Positions 46,325 to 56,071 of a stretch of DNA of 64,000 nt are shown in pieces; position 1 is the first letter of the stretch; every line of letters starts with the position of its first letter. The translations under genes and the position numbers were made by a program. A model generated the notes under the pieces. The model ran no database searches, had not been told where the DNA came from, and saw only the letters and a program-made list of their open reading frames with translations. Origin of the DNA: Nostoc sp. KVJ3 (GTDB lineage: Bacteria > Cyanobacteriota > Cyanobacteriia > Cyanobacteriales > Nostocaceae); contig NZ_WWFG01000002.1 in NCBI RefSeq assembly GCF_026127265.1, positions 3,381,501 through 3,445,500 of the forward strand, written 5' to 3'.

Positions 46325-47082
46325 TGAATAATATATTTGAAATATTAAATCAGAGCAAGCTAGCAAATCAAATTGCGCTCGATCAGCAGGGTAGGATGCC
46401 TTATCCCACATTAGGTATATGTGTGCAGAATACAGATCCGCTAAATAAAAGACGGATAAAAATCTCCTTTCCATCATCCCCAACTTTAGAAAGTGATTGG
46501 ATTAGAAGACTTGATATTGCCCCTGGAGTTGATGCTAACTTACCACCCATTAATTCAACAGTAATAGTTTTCTTTGTAGACGGATTAGAAAGTAATGGGT
46601 ACTACTTACCTGTAATTAATGACACCAATCCTCCTAAAGATAAAGAAGATGTTGTTAGCGATTATTATTCTACTACCCCTGGTAACAGAACAGTAGAAGT
46701 TAGCGGAGATGATTCTCTTAAAGTTGAGAATAGTATGAGTATTGAAGCTGGGGGTGATATTAATACTACCACTCCAGATAGTGTCAATTTTGACTCTAGT
46801 AAGGGCTTTAATGTGTCAAGTGAAAGAGACATCATGATGACCTGCTTAAATGCCTTAGTGCTTCAAGCAACCACCTATCTCAGACTTCAAGCTGGCCCTA
46901 CCAACTACATTGAATTAGGCGCAGATGGTACTAGTAAAGTTAGTGGTAATTGGGTCTTCAATATGGGCGGGTCTACTATCAGTTTTGTTAACTGTGGTGG
47001 AATGAGTATAAATGGTAAACAAATTTGTACCACAGATGCGATTGACTCTAGGGGCGACCATTTAGTTACAAGGGGTTATTAA
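46324..47082 (+). CDS. Baseplate spike protein (gp5/VgrG/gpV-like)
   Basis: A 252-residue protein overlapping the hub stop by one base. An OB-fold appears first: LGICVQNTDPLNKRRIKISFP, WIRRLDIAPGVDANLPPINSTVIVFFVDG. A strand-repeat C terminus (SLKVENSMSIEAGGDINTTT and onward) forms the beta-helical needle. It caps the hub and pierces the envelope. Confidence 0.88.
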   Translation: MNNIFEILNQSKLANQIALDQQGRMPYPTLGICVQNTDPLNKRRIKISFPSSPTLESDWIRRLDIAPGVDANLPPINSTVIVFFVDGLESNGYYLPVINDTNPPKDKEDVVSDYYSTTPGNRTVEVSGDDSLKVENSMSIEAGGDINTTTPDSVNFDSSKGFNVSSERDIMMTCLNALVLQATTYLRLQAGPTNYIELGADGTSKVSGNWVFNMGGSTISFVNCGGMSINGKQICTTDAIDSRGDHLVTRGY

Positions 47083-47120
47083 TCATTGGGACATCTATAT
47101 ATATTAGATAACAGAAATTT

Positions 47121-47465
47121 ATGATAACTCAAGGTATTAATTTTCCTCTTACTATTGACCCAGTGAGAGGAAATCTTGTTGTAGCTAGTGAAGCTGATTT
47201 AATCAAAGGACACATCCTTAGCTGGCTTCAAACTGAAACTAATGAAAGGGTAATGGTTCCTAATTATGGAAGAACTGATTCTCTATTTACTAGTATTTCA
47301 AATATTAATCTTATTACTTCTGAATTTAAAACAGGGTTAGAAAAATACATTCCTAATGCTGAATTTGAAGTTGACGGATCAATAAATGACCAAGGTGAAG
47401 CTGTAATCTTAGTGTATTGGTCTTATGGAGAACTTGAACAAAATCCTATAAAAATTACTATTTAA
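47121..47465 (+). CDS. Baseplate wedge protein (gp25/GPW-like)
   Basis: A 114-residue protein with the gp25 pattern: INFPLTIDPVRGNLVVASEADLIKGHILSWLQTETNERVMVPNYG, ending in the conserved N-E-R-x-M-x-P-x-Y-G motif that nucleates the sheath. Confidence 0.92.
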   Translation: MITQGINFPLTIDPVRGNLVVASEADLIKGHILSWLQTETNERVMVPNYGRTDSLFTSISNINLITSEFKTGLEKYIPNAEFEVDGSINDQGEAVILVYWSYGELEQNPIKITI

Positions 47466-47467
47466 AC

Positions 47468-48646
47468 ATGGCTGATATTATATTAAATTCAATTTCCCTT
47501 GACCCGATTAATGAGACTGATATTGTAGAACAAGCTAAATTAAAAGTCTACAACGCCTCTGGTGGCTTATTAAATGACTTCACAGAGAATTCTCCCATTG
47601 CAGCTTTAATACAGGGTCAAGCTTTTGCTGGGGCTGAATTACTTTACTATATAAATCAATTACCTTTAGCTTTAGTAATTGACTTTCTTAAGATTACTGG
47701 GGTTACTCGTAGTTCTGGAACCAAAGCTAAAACCACTTTAACTTTTAATATTAGCTCTCCTCAGAGTGTTATATTCACAATCCCTGAAGGTTTTGAAGTA
47801 GTTGATAGCCAAGGTAAACTTTCATTCTTCACTGATGCACCTTTGGTAATTCCTGTAGGTTTAGTATCAGGTAGTGTAACAGCTACTGCTGAAGAAGTAG
47901 GTTCTGAGTACAACATTGCGGCATACTCTATTACTGGAATAACTCAACCTTTAACTTACCTGGCAGGTGTTACTAATATTGAAGCTGCATCAGGTGGCTC
48001 AGATTTAGAAAGTGAGGCTTCTGCTATTAATAAGGCACTTACTCAAATTAGACTTAGAAACTTAGTTTCTGCTGATGATTATGAACAAGCTGCTGAAGCT
48101 TTATTAGGTGAAGGTTCAGTCTGTAAAGCTATAGGTTTACTTGCTGGAGATAAGACTACTAGAGAATTAGGAGCAGTTCATTTATTTCTCCTAAACTCAA
48201 ATGGTGAACCTGCAAATGATGCTCAAATTAACTATGTTAAGTCTCAGTTATCAAATAGAATTCAACTAGGTACTAGCCTCTATGCTAGTCCTGTAGAATT
48301 ATTACCCATTAGTGCAGAATTACAATATAATTTATCTCCTGGTGTTGACCCAGAAGAAGCCTTTGATATTTTATGGGAAGCATACCAAGATTACTTAAAC
48401 CCTAGTTATTACCCATTAAGTAAAGACATATTATTTTTTGAAGTTGGTTACGCTCTAAGGAACACAGGTGTAATTGTAGATGGAGGAACCCTCAGCATAA
48501 ATGGAACTCCTTCAAATATCCCTATACCTAATGACTATACACTACCTTACCCTTATTCTCTATTCATGCAATTAGTGGATAAGAATGGTGTAGTGTATGA
48601 ATCTCTGCGGGGAGCCGGAGACCCGCCCAGTGGAGGTTTTATATAA
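47468..48646 (+). CDS. Baseplate protein J-like
   Basis: A 392-residue baseplate J family protein: ENSPIAALIQGQAFAGAELLYYINQLP near the start, SGTKAKTTLTF, and the typical GGSDLESE motif (residues about 178-185) followed by RLRNLVSADDYEQAAE. The last codons cross a GC-rich palindrome (GCGGGGAGCCGGAGACCCGC, about 48607-48626) that looks like a small repeat inserted in frame. The stop overlaps the next start (TAATG). Confidence 0.9.
   Translation: MADIILNSISLDPINETDIVEQAKLKVYNASGGLLNDFTENSPIAALIQGQAFAGAELLYYINQLPLALVIDFLKITGVTRSSGTKAKTTLTFNISSPQSVIFTIPEGFEVVDSQGKLSFFTDAPLVIPVGLVSGSVTATAEEVGSEYNIAAYSITGITQPLTYLAGVTNIEAASGGSDLESEASAINKALTQIRLRNLVSADDYEQAAEALLGEGSVCKAIGLLAGDKTTRELGAVHLFLLNSNGEPANDAQINYVKSQLSNRIQLGTSLYASPVELLPISAELQYNLSPGVDPEEAFDILWEAYQDYLNPSYYPLSKDILFFEVGYALRNTGVIVDGGTLSINGTPSNIPIPNDYTLPYPYSLFMQLVDKNGVVYESLRGAGDPPSGGFI
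48607..48630. repeat. GC-rich palindromic repeat in the baseplate J gene
   Basis: GCGGG and CCCGC flank GAGCCGGAGA. The centre resembles the small repeats at 1040 and 4337. GC content is far above the surrounding AT-rich prophage. It keeps the frame open. Confidence 0.5.
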
Positions 48647-49200
48647 TGCAGACGCAGACTGCATGGGCTACTAGTAAACCCATATATAGTAGATTACCTG
48701 AGTGCTATCAGACTAATGAAATTACTGAATGGCTCACAAGCTATTTTGATGAATTATTAGTAGGAACTAAAGCAAAGATTGATGACCTACCTAGACAACT
48801 AAATCCTCTATTATGTGATCCAGAATGGTTAGACTTCTTAGCACCTTTAACTGGTTTCACAGGGGATTATTGGGATAAAACTTGGGTAACTCAAACTAAA
48901 AGATTATTGATATCTAATTCATACACTAATATATGGCCTAATAAGGGATCTAAAGAAGTATTAAGTCTAGTATTAAATTGTTTCAATATACAGCACCTAA
49001 TAACCTCTAGAGGAAACTTTATCTTAGGAACTTCTACTACTGGTGATCCTTTAGGTACTAGTGCTTGGGAATATATTATCTACTTACCTAATGCCTATAA
49101 ATATGGGGATAAATTTAAGCTAACCCAAAAGCTTAATTCATTATATGGGCCTTATTGGTGCAGTACTGAAATTATATTTAATGATAATTATTTTTCTTAA
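48646..49200 (+). CDS. Tail protein I-like (baseplate to fibre)
   Basis: A 184-residue protein with the gpI pattern: SRLPECYQTNEITEWLTSYF at the start, LLCDPEWLDFLAPLTGFTGDYWDKTW, TKRLLISNSYTNIWPNKGSKE. In P2-like phages gpI links baseplate J to the fibres. It follows gene J with a TAATG overlap. Confidence 0.85.
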   Translation: MQTQTAWATSKPIYSRLPECYQTNEITEWLTSYFDELLVGTKAKIDDLPRQLNPLLCDPEWLDFLAPLTGFTGDYWDKTWVTQTKRLLISNSYTNIWPNKGSKEVLSLVLNCFNIQHLITSRGNFILGTSTTGDPLGTSAWEYIIYLPNAYKYGDKFKLTQKLNSLYGPYWCSTEIIFNDNYFS

Positions 49201-49219
49201 TTTTAAATAATATAAATAA

Positions 49220-50782
49220 ATGACTCAAATACTAGGAACACTAAAAGATTCTGCTGGGAATGGTATTACAGGTAAACTTATTGTTGTGTTAGCTGGTACC
49301 CTGATTGATGATGCTACCAACCCAGATACAATCTATCTACCTCAATCATATACGTTTACTATAACAGCAGGTGCCCTTGATATCACCCTGCCACAATCTG
49401 AAACTTCAAGAATTACTTATAACTTTCAATTCTTTAAAATTGCTACAGATGGATCATTAATTGAACCAGCGTTAATTAATTTTAATGCTCTAGTTCCTAA
49501 TGTTAGCCCAGTTCAATTTGCATCACTAGCACCTACTGGAATTACAAATGATGTCCTAGATACAGGTGCCTTGAGAGTTGCCAGGTTGATTTCAACTACT
49601 CCAGCACTTGCTCAATCAATAGGTGGCCCTTTTCCTCAAGGTGCTTATAACCCCACTACTACATATAAGTTCAGAGATTTAGTAACTTACCTGAACAGAA
49701 CCTATATTTCAAAAGATTTAAATCCTATTACAGGGGTAGCACCAACTAATACAACTAGCTGGATGGTTATACCTGTTGAGCCTAATGGCTCATTAATATT
49801 AGCTGATGACAGCCCTTATAGTTCTACTTGGAATAGTTCAGGTAAAGCTGCTTCCCAAGATGCAGTTTATGACCAAGTTGAAGATGTGAAGTCTAATGTT
49901 GCTCTAAAAGCAAATCTTATTTCTCCCATCTTTAGTGGTGATGTGGTTGTACCAAATCAAACTTTAGGAGATGCCTCAACTAAGGCGGCTAATACTAATT
50001 TTGTTGCAGCAGCTTTATCAGATAGTAACACTACTACAAATACTGCTTTAGCTTTAAAAGCTCCTTTATCTTCACCCACTTTTACAGGAGACCCTAAAGC
50101 CCCAACTCCAGCAACTACTGATAATGATACCAGTATTGCTACTACTGCTTATGTTAAAGCTAATCTAAATAATTATGCAACTCTAGCTAGTCCAACTTTT
50201 ACAGGGTCTGTAGTTGTACCATCTCAGACTACAAATGATAATTCTACAAAAGCAGCTAATACTAATTATGTTGATACTGGGTTAGCTCTTAAGGCAAATA
50301 TTGCTTCACCTAGTTTTACAGGTGTACCAGCAGTACCTACAGCTTCAGTTTCTAATAATACAACTCAAGCAGCAAGTACGGCTTTTGTAAAGAATAGCTT
50401 TATAATTTCTAATGCTAGTTTATCTTCAGGGGGAATAACTATAAATGCTGCTGAATCTGGGTTATTAAATATTACTATACCTTTAGGTTCAAGCACTTAT
50501 AGAATTGCTGTAATAATTGGAAGAATAGACTTTTACACCAATGGCAATAATATAACTCTTACTGGAAGGATAAAAGATAATATCACTAGTACTAATATAT
50601 TCTCTAGTACAACTTCTGGTAATGCAGCAGCTTATACAGATTCTGACCAATTAACTTTAGCTTATATACATGGTGGTACTTTTACAGGTAACTACTCTTT
50701 TAATATTAATGCTTTAGCAACGGGAGCGACTGTTTTTGCAATGACCGTTTCAGCTTCAATTCAAGTGCTGTTTATAGCTTAA
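49220..50782 (+). CDS. Tail fibre protein 1
   Basis: A 520-residue fibre. The N terminus (ILGTLKDSAGNGITGKLIVV) is Ig-like or carboxypeptidase-regulatory-like; residues about 225-395 have repeats of the form LKANLxSPxFTGxVVVPxQTxxDxSTKAANTNYV, common in phage fibres; the C terminus (IGRIDFYTNGNNITLTGRIK) is probably the tip. It should mediate host recognition. Confidence 0.85.
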   Translation: MTQILGTLKDSAGNGITGKLIVVLAGTLIDDATNPDTIYLPQSYTFTITAGALDITLPQSETSRITYNFQFFKIATDGSLIEPALINFNALVPNVSPVQFASLAPTGITNDVLDTGALRVARLISTTPALAQSIGGPFPQGAYNPTTTYKFRDLVTYLNRTYISKDLNPITGVAPTNTTSWMVIPVEPNGSLILADDSPYSSTWNSSGKAASQDAVYDQVEDVKSNVALKANLISPIFSGDVVVPNQTLGDASTKAANTNFVAAALSDSNTTTNTALALKAPLSSPTFTGDPKAPTPATTDNDTSIATTAYVKANLNNYATLASPTFTGSVVVPSQTTNDNSTKAANTNYVDTGLALKANIASPSFTGVPAVPTASVSNNTTQAASTAFVKNSFIISNASLSSGGITINAAESGLLNITIPLGSSTYRIAVIIGRIDFYTNGNNITLTGRIKDNITSTNIFSSTTSGNAAAYTDSDQLTLAYIHGGTFTGNYSFNINALATGATVFAMTVSASIQVLFIA

Positions 50783-50820
50783 TATCACTAAACTAATAAT
50801 ATTATTAATAATCAAATTAT

Positions 50821-51969
50821 ATGACGAGAATTATACTCCAAAACGGAGACATCTTTACGGCTGAAATTGCCAATGCTATTGCTAACCCAATAGTTGATGG
50901 TGCTGATTTTCTTGGTCATGGCCCCAAGGTTTTAGATTCTTATTTAGATGATACCCCAGGTCAAATTAAATCAAATTTTTATACCTTTTATAATCGCCTA
51001 AAAGTTAGCCAACAATCAGGTTTAACTTTCTCTTATTTAGGAGGAATAGTATTATTAGCTGATGGTACTTTAATTAGTATTAGTCCTGGTTCAATTAATT
51101 TACCAGATAATGTTACTAGATATATATATGTTGGTTCTGATGGTACTGTTCAAGCAGCATCAACTTTACCTAATGTTAGTTTTCCTCTAGCTAAAGTAAC
51201 TACTGCCTCTGGAACTCTTTCTGGAAGCATCATTGATTTAAGAGATAAATTAGTTGACAGATTAAGCCCCTCTGATATTCCTGTCACTCAGTTAATTCCT
51301 CCTGGGGCATCAATGGAGTTTTCCGGTTCAACATTACCTTCAGGTTGGTTATGGGAAGATGGGGCTTATTATACCCCTAGCACATACCCAGCCCTATTTG
51401 CTGCAATTGGTTACACTCATGGGCAATCTGGTTCTGATTTTAGAGTACCAGATTCCAGAGGTAGAGTTACTGTTGGGGCTGGTTCAGGTTCAGGCCTAAC
51501 TAATCGTACCTTGGGACAAATAGGAGGATTAGAAGGTGTTATTTTAAACCTGGGTCAAACACCTTCACATATTCATGGAGTAAATGACTCAGGACATAAT
51601 CACTCAATTAATGAATCTGCTCACTCTCATACAGTTAATGACCTAGGACATGCTCATGGTGTGTATGACCCAGGACATACTCATAACTTAAGACCTTATC
51701 GTGGATACGCTGAGGGTAATGGTTCTAGAGGTGATGGTGCTGAATTAACTACTATTCCTGGGGGAAGTAACTTTTATCCTAATACTCAAGCTAATACTAC
51801 TGGAATTGGTATTTATAGTTCTTTTAGTAACATTAGTCTATCTAGCAATAAAACTAATATTAGCCTAAATACTGCTACTTCAGGTATTACCATTAATGCT
51901 CAAGGTGGTGGAGGTTCACATGAAAATATGCAACCTTGGTTAGCAAAGAATAAAATTATTAAATATTAA
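50821..51969 (+). CDS. Tail fibre protein 2, collar domain with HxH repeats
   Basis: A 382-residue fibre. A collar domain spans about residues 160-240: IPPGASMEFSGSTLPSGWLWEDG, FRVPDSRGRVTVGAG. Then come five HxH motifs at regular 10-residue intervals: HIHGVNDSGHNHSINESAHS, continuing HTVNDLGHAHGVYDPGHTH. HxH repeats in the T4 gp37 tip bind iron along the trimer axis. The C terminus (GGGSHENMQPWLAKNKIIKY) is the usual end of collar-type fibres. Confidence 0.9.
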   Translation: MTRIILQNGDIFTAEIANAIANPIVDGADFLGHGPKVLDSYLDDTPGQIKSNFYTFYNRLKVSQQSGLTFSYLGGIVLLADGTLISISPGSINLPDNVTRYIYVGSDGTVQAASTLPNVSFPLAKVTTASGTLSGSIIDLRDKLVDRLSPSDIPVTQLIPPGASMEFSGSTLPSGWLWEDGAYYTPSTYPALFAAIGYTHGQSGSDFRVPDSRGRVTVGAGSGSGLTNRTLGQIGGLEGVILNLGQTPSHIHGVNDSGHNHSINESAHSHTVNDLGHAHGVYDPGHTHNLRPYRGYAEGNGSRGDGAELTTIPGGSNFYPNTQANTTGIGIYSSFSNISLSSNKTNISLNTATSGITINAQGGGGSHENMQPWLAKNKIIKY

Positions 51970-51973
51970 AAAA

Positions 51974-52010
51974 TTAAGGTTCACTTTAAATTAATAAAGT
52001 GAACCTTTTA
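51974..52010 (+). terminator. Intrinsic terminator between fibre genes
   Basis: AGGTTCACTTTA and TAAAGTGAACCT form a 12-bp stem with a short loop, followed by TTTATT. Confidence 0.8.
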
Positions 52011-52024
52011 TTCATAAAATAAAT

Positions 52025-54340
52025 ATGCCAACTCAAAGAATTATTAAATCTACATTTATTGGGCTAAATAATGAACCCTTAAGAAATGCTGTTGTTCAAG
52101 TAATCCACATGAAGGGTAATACTATTAACAATGTAGAATACCCTCAAGTTACTAAAAACTTCATTACTAATAGAGAAGGTAAAATAAACTTTATTCTGTG
52201 GTGTAATGAAGAAGGTGAACGCTCATCTTTTTATAGGTTTGTATTACCAGGTGGAGAAACTTTTGATGCTATTGTACCTGTAGGAACTTCTGACTTAGAA
52301 CTTTCTGTACTAAGAGAAGGTGGTGGAGATTCTTCTGATCCTCAACATCAATCTTTAATAACATATATATTAAGTCAAGCTGGTGTAAGTATAGCAACTA
52401 ATACTATGGCTGGTAAAGTTAGAACTAATACTAATTCTACTGACCCAGTTGTTTATCTCAAATCTGAAGTAGATAATCTTATAGCAAGTGTATCAGGGGC
52501 TGATTTAACTAACTATTATACTAAACCCCAAGCTGATAGTCTTTTAATTACCAAAGCTGATAAATCTACTACTTATACTAAAACCCAAACAGATGCCCTT
52601 ATAGGAGGCGTTACAGTTGACCTTAGTAGTTATTATACTAAGACTCAAACTGATGCTTTAGTAACCCCTAAAGCTAACTCTAGTGACGTTACAGCAGCTT
52701 TATCATTGAAGGCTAATAGTAGTGATGTAACTACTTCTTTAGCTGCTAAAGCTAATCAGTCTACTACCTATACAAAAACAGAAGTTGATGGATTAATAAA
52801 CCCTAAAGCTAACTCCAATGATGTTTACACTAAAACTCAAACTGATACTTTAATTTCAGGAGCTATCCCAAGTACAGCTAAAGGTACTGCATTGGGGGTT
52901 GCTACTCTTGATAGTGGTGGTAAGATTCCTGATACTCAAATATCTGATGCCATCACAAGGGATACTGAACTTACTGTTGGTTTAGCCACCAAAGCTGATT
53001 CATCCACAACTTATACTAAAACTCAAACTGATACTCTATTAACTACCAAAGCTAATCAAAGTACAACATATACTAAAACTGAAGTTGATACTCTGGTTGC
53101 TGCTTCTGATACTTTAGTTGAGTTGATTGATGTTGCTATCAGTTCACCTTCAAATACTCAAGTTTTAGCTTACAATTCATCTACTTCTAAATGGACTAAC
53201 CAAACCATTTCTACTGGTGAAACCAATACTGCATCAAATGTGGGTGTAGGTGGAGTTGGAGTATTTAAGCAGAAAACTGGAGCTAATTTAGAATTCAAAA
53301 ACATTAATGCTGGTTCATCTAAAATATCTATTACAAATGATACTGCTAACTCTGAAATAGATATAGATGTAAATGAATCTAATTTGACTCTAGGAAATCT
53401 CTCAGGTACACTTGCGATTACAAAAGGTGGAACAGGTAGTACTTCTGCTAGTGCTGCATTGACTGCTCTTGGAGCTGCCTCCACAACATCACTAACTTCT
53501 CACACTATTGATACATCTAACCCACACTCAACAACTGCTGCTCAAGTTGGTAATACTACTGCACAATGGAATGCTAGTAAAATTCAAGGTGTAGATGTAA
53601 TTTCTACTGCTCCTACTAATGGTCAAATTTTGACCTACAACAGTACTACTTCCAAATGGACACCTACTACTTCAAGTGGGGGAGGTTCTAGTACTTTAGC
53701 TACTCTTACTGACGCAACTATTACAAGCCCAACTGAATCCCAAATACTTACTTATAATGCTACAACTAGTAAATGGGAAAATAAAGTAGCTAGTAATTCT
53801 CACCCTGGATATAAATCAGGTTTATGTTATTTACATACAGATAAAATTGCAACAGCTAATAGTACAGGATTTACTACAGGAACTATTAGATATTCTATAT
53901 TTTATGTTGCTTACCCAATAGTTATAAGCAATTTTATAATAAATGTTATAACTGCGGCAACAGCAGGGACTACTGCTTTTGGTGGTATTTATTCCCATAA
54001 CTTATCTACAATAGCCCCAGATACATTGCTTGGTAGTAATAGTGTAGCTGTAGATACTGTGGGGACTAAATCGTTTACTATGTCTTTATCTTTAAAACCA
54101 GGAAATTATTGGTTTGCTTCAAGTTTTGGAGCCTCTACTACAATTTCTTCTACAGGTAGTACCTCTTCATTTATAGGAAGTAATTATAATTTTGGTGTTA
54201 GTAGTGGTTCCTTACCATTAGGTAATAATAGTTATGGTTATTCTAATAGTTATACCCATGCAGCTTTACCTAGTACTGCAACAACTACTGCCCTTATCAA
54301 TCTTTCAATCAGTCCACTTTATTGGTTTACAATCGCTTAA
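52025..54340 (+). CDS. Tail fibre protein 3 with many repeats
   Basis: A 771-residue fibre. The first 100 residues form a strand-rich attachment domain; residues about 155-360 are repeats built from YTKTQTDALI and LKANSSDVTT-type units (YTKT occurs at least eight times); then TKGGTGSTSASAALTALGA, a fibre motif; the C-terminal 180 residues (GYKSGLCYLHTDKIATANST onward) are probably the receptor-binding tip. Repeat number can change by slippage and so fibre length may vary. Confidence 0.85.
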   Translation: MPTQRIIKSTFIGLNNEPLRNAVVQVIHMKGNTINNVEYPQVTKNFITNREGKINFILWCNEEGERSSFYRFVLPGGETFDAIVPVGTSDLELSVLREGGGDSSDPQHQSLITYILSQAGVSIATNTMAGKVRTNTNSTDPVVYLKSEVDNLIASVSGADLTNYYTKPQADSLLITKADKSTTYTKTQTDALIGGVTVDLSSYYTKTQTDALVTPKANSSDVTAALSLKANSSDVTTSLAAKANQSTTYTKTEVDGLINPKANSNDVYTKTQTDTLISGAIPSTAKGTALGVATLDSGGKIPDTQISDAITRDTELTVGLATKADSSTTYTKTQTDTLLTTKANQSTTYTKTEVDTLVAASDTLVELIDVAISSPSNTQVLAYNSSTSKWTNQTISTGETNTASNVGVGGVGVFKQKTGANLEFKNINAGSSKISITNDTANSEIDIDVNESNLTLGNLSGTLAITKGGTGSTSASAALTALGAASTTSLTSHTIDTSNPHSTTAAQVGNTTAQWNASKIQGVDVISTAPTNGQILTYNSTTSKWTPTTSSGGGSSTLATLTDATITSPTESQILTYNATTSKWENKVASNSHPGYKSGLCYLHTDKIATANSTGFTTGTIRYSIFYVAYPIVISNFIINVITAATAGTTAFGGIYSHNLSTIAPDTLLGSNSVAVDTVGTKSFTMSLSLKPGNYWFASSFGASTTISSTGSTSSFIGSNYNFGVSSGSLPLGNNSYGYSNSYTHAALPSTATTTALINLSISPLYWFTIA

Positions 54341-54345
54341 ATAAT

Positions 54346-54744
54346 ATGGCTATACGTCGCACATCTTTAGACCGTGGTAATGGATTACCTTTAATTTGCT
54401 TTGAAGTTGATGAATGGGCAGAAGAAAACAGGGTATATGAAATTGATTGCAGTTTACCTAGTCCCACTAAAGAAGCTACTCCTGTCCCTGACTGGATAAT
54501 CTTTGAAGGTTTATATTGGAAAGACAGACATGAAACCTTCTTGTACTACAACAATATAGCTTTAGGTTTAGGTTATGGAAATCTTGATGAATACTTAAAT
54601 GATTACCCTCAATACTTTTTCTTAAACCAAGCCTCAGAAGTTTCAAGATGTCAATGGGTTAGTGATGAGTTACCAAATATAACAGACCGTCAAGCTTTTG
54701 TTGATTGGTATAGAAATCAACAACCAGATATCTGGGAATATTAA
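54346..54744 (+). CDS. Small protein downstream of the fibre genes
   Basis: From the ATG at 54346 a 132-residue acidic, aromatic-rich protein (AIRRTSLDRGNGLPLICFEV; WYRNQQPDIWEY at the end). Genes placed after a fibre gene often encode fibre chaperones or tip proteins. No motif confirms this here. Confidence 0.6.
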   Translation: MAIRRTSLDRGNGLPLICFEVDEWAEENRVYEIDCSLPSPTKEATPVPDWIIFEGLYWKDRHETFLYYNNIALGLGYGNLDEYLNDYPQYFFLNQASEVSRCQWVSDELPNITDRQAFVDWYRNQQPDIWEY

Positions 54745-54757
54745 TCTAAATTAACCC

Positions 54758-54791
54758 ACAGCCTCCTTAATTGGGGGCTTACTTTTTTTGT
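54758..54791 (+). terminator. Intrinsic terminator
   Basis: CAGCCTCC and GGGGGCTT around TTAATT, followed by ACTTTTTTT. Confidence 0.7.
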
Positions 54792-54816
54792 AAATTTATA
54801 AAATAATCGTAATGAA

Positions 54817-55194
54817 ATGACTATACAAACAAATAAACCTGAAACTCCTAAGCAAATTAATTATATTAATCTGAATCCTGATACCCAATCTAAAATAGTT
54901 GACCAAGTATTAACTAATGCAAGTGGAATAGGTTTAGGAATTATAATCACTCTTCTAGGCTTAATAGTAGTAGCCCGATGGTTAGGGTTAAATGCTCTTA
55001 TTGCAAAATGGATGGAAAAGTTAGAATCTGACTCTCAATCTTTTAGAACCTTAGCTAATAGTCTACAGAATATGTCTGTAGACTCAAAGGTTCAACACAA
55101 TAAATATGTAGAAGACCATTCTAAGATTATTGATGAAATTAGGGAAGTTAGAGAAATTAGTAAAGAGATATTATATAAAGTAGATAAACAATAA
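54817..55194 (+). CDS. Holin-like single-span membrane protein
   Basis: A 125-residue protein: a short soluble start, one transmembrane helix (GIGLGIIITLLGLIVVARWLG), then a long helix with KLESDSQSFRTLANSLQNMS and a charged tail EIREVREISKEILYKVDK. Position after the fibres fits a lysis gene, and the topology resembles some class III-like holins or spanins, but no family signature is seen. A truncated paralogue is at 56131-56397. Confidence 0.6.
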   Translation: MTIQTNKPETPKQINYINLNPDTQSKIVDQVLTNASGIGLGIIITLLGLIVVARWLGLNALIAKWMEKLESDSQSFRTLANSLQNMSVDSKVQHNKYVEDHSKIIDEIREVREISKEILYKVDKQ

Positions 55195-55200
55195 ATAATA

Positions 55201-55890
55201 TTATAAATACTCTGCCCTCCAACCCTTACATTGCTTTACCTTACCACTAGCAACAGAGGATAAGTTACCATTATTTAAATTATACTCTCTACAAAAAGCA
55301 GCCATGTTATTAATAATAAATTCCTGCCCATCTGGTGAGTAAATTTTATAATTTTTACTGTTAGCTTTTGCTACTTTTTCTTTACTTTCATCTGAATGCT
55401 TTTTTCCATAAAAATGATTATTTTCTGCCTTATATTTACCTTCTCTTGATTTACTTATTTTTTGTTTAGATTCCTCTGAGTGGTTTTTACCAACCCAATA
55501 TTTGTTACCTAAGTTAGCTTGCCCACATTTCTTTTTAGATTCTTCAGTATGTAGTCTACCTAACGTATTACCAGCACTTTTACAAATATTATATTCAGGC
55601 TGATAGGTATCTAAATACATCTGTTCAATGTCTAATAAATACCTTTTATCTGTCCACTCTTCCTTGGGAACTACTTCAAGAATCTTAAACTCAAATCTAA
55701 ATTCAGTGTACTTATTCCAAGCCTTTTGTAAGTAAGGATTATCGTACCTATTACCTCTAAGGTCTGATTTATGCCTGTTCCACCTTTTTCTAAAACTCTC
55801 AGCAGTGCTGCCAATATAGCGCTTGCCAGTGTCTCTGTTAATAATGACATAAATGCCTGTCTGGTTAAGTTCATCAGTAGTATAGGCCAT
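55201..55890 (-). CDS. GIY-YIG homing endonuclease with NUMOD repeats
   Basis: A 229-residue endonuclease. GIYVIINRDTGKRYIGS is the GIY-YIG motif, with RKRWNRHKSDLR (catalytic Arg) and the downstream Glu in DIEQMYLDTYQPEYN. Three NUMOD3-type repeats follow (HTEESKKKCGQANLG, HSEESKQKISKSREG, HSDESKEKVAKANS), then a NUMOD1-like C-terminal DNA-binding segment (IINNMAAFCREYNLNNGNLSSV). Its start overlaps the stop of RHH gene 2 (TAATG), so it is free-standing and translated from that operon. Confidence 0.92.
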   Translation of the reverse strand: MAYTTDELNQTGIYVIINRDTGKRYIGSTAESFRKRWNRHKSDLRGNRYDNPYLQKAWNKYTEFRFEFKILEVVPKEEWTDKRYLLDIEQMYLDTYQPEYNICKSAGNTLGRLHTEESKKKCGQANLGNKYWVGKNHSEESKQKISKSREGKYKAENNHFYGKKHSDESKEKVAKANSKNYKIYSPDGQEFIINNMAAFCREYNLNNGNLSSVASGKVKQCKGWRAEYL

Positions 55891-56054
55891 TATAGTGCCA
55901 CCTGTTGATTAACTAAGGTGGACGCTTCCTTAACGGCAACTCTTCTTAACCAATCACATAAGTTTCTTTCACTTTGTTCAGCAGCCTGTACAAATAGTTG
56001 GTGCTGTTCTTCTGTCAGTCGGAGGGTAATAACTTTATCTTTGTTAGCTTTCAT
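55890..56054 (-). CDS. Ribbon-helix-helix small protein, copy 2
   Basis: A 54-residue protein starting at the ATG at 56054: KDKVITLRLTEEQHQLFVQA, then ERNLCDWLRRVAVKEA. It is a paralogue of RHH gene 1 (shared LTEEQH and WLR-VA). It is translationally coupled to the GIY-YIG endonuclease. The upstream region carries the same 27-bp motif as gene 1. Confidence 0.8.
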   Translation of the reverse strand: MKANKDKVITLRLTEEQHQLFVQAAEQSERNLCDWLRRVAVKEASTLVNQQVAL

Positions 56055-56071
56055 TTTGCATTACTTTGAAT

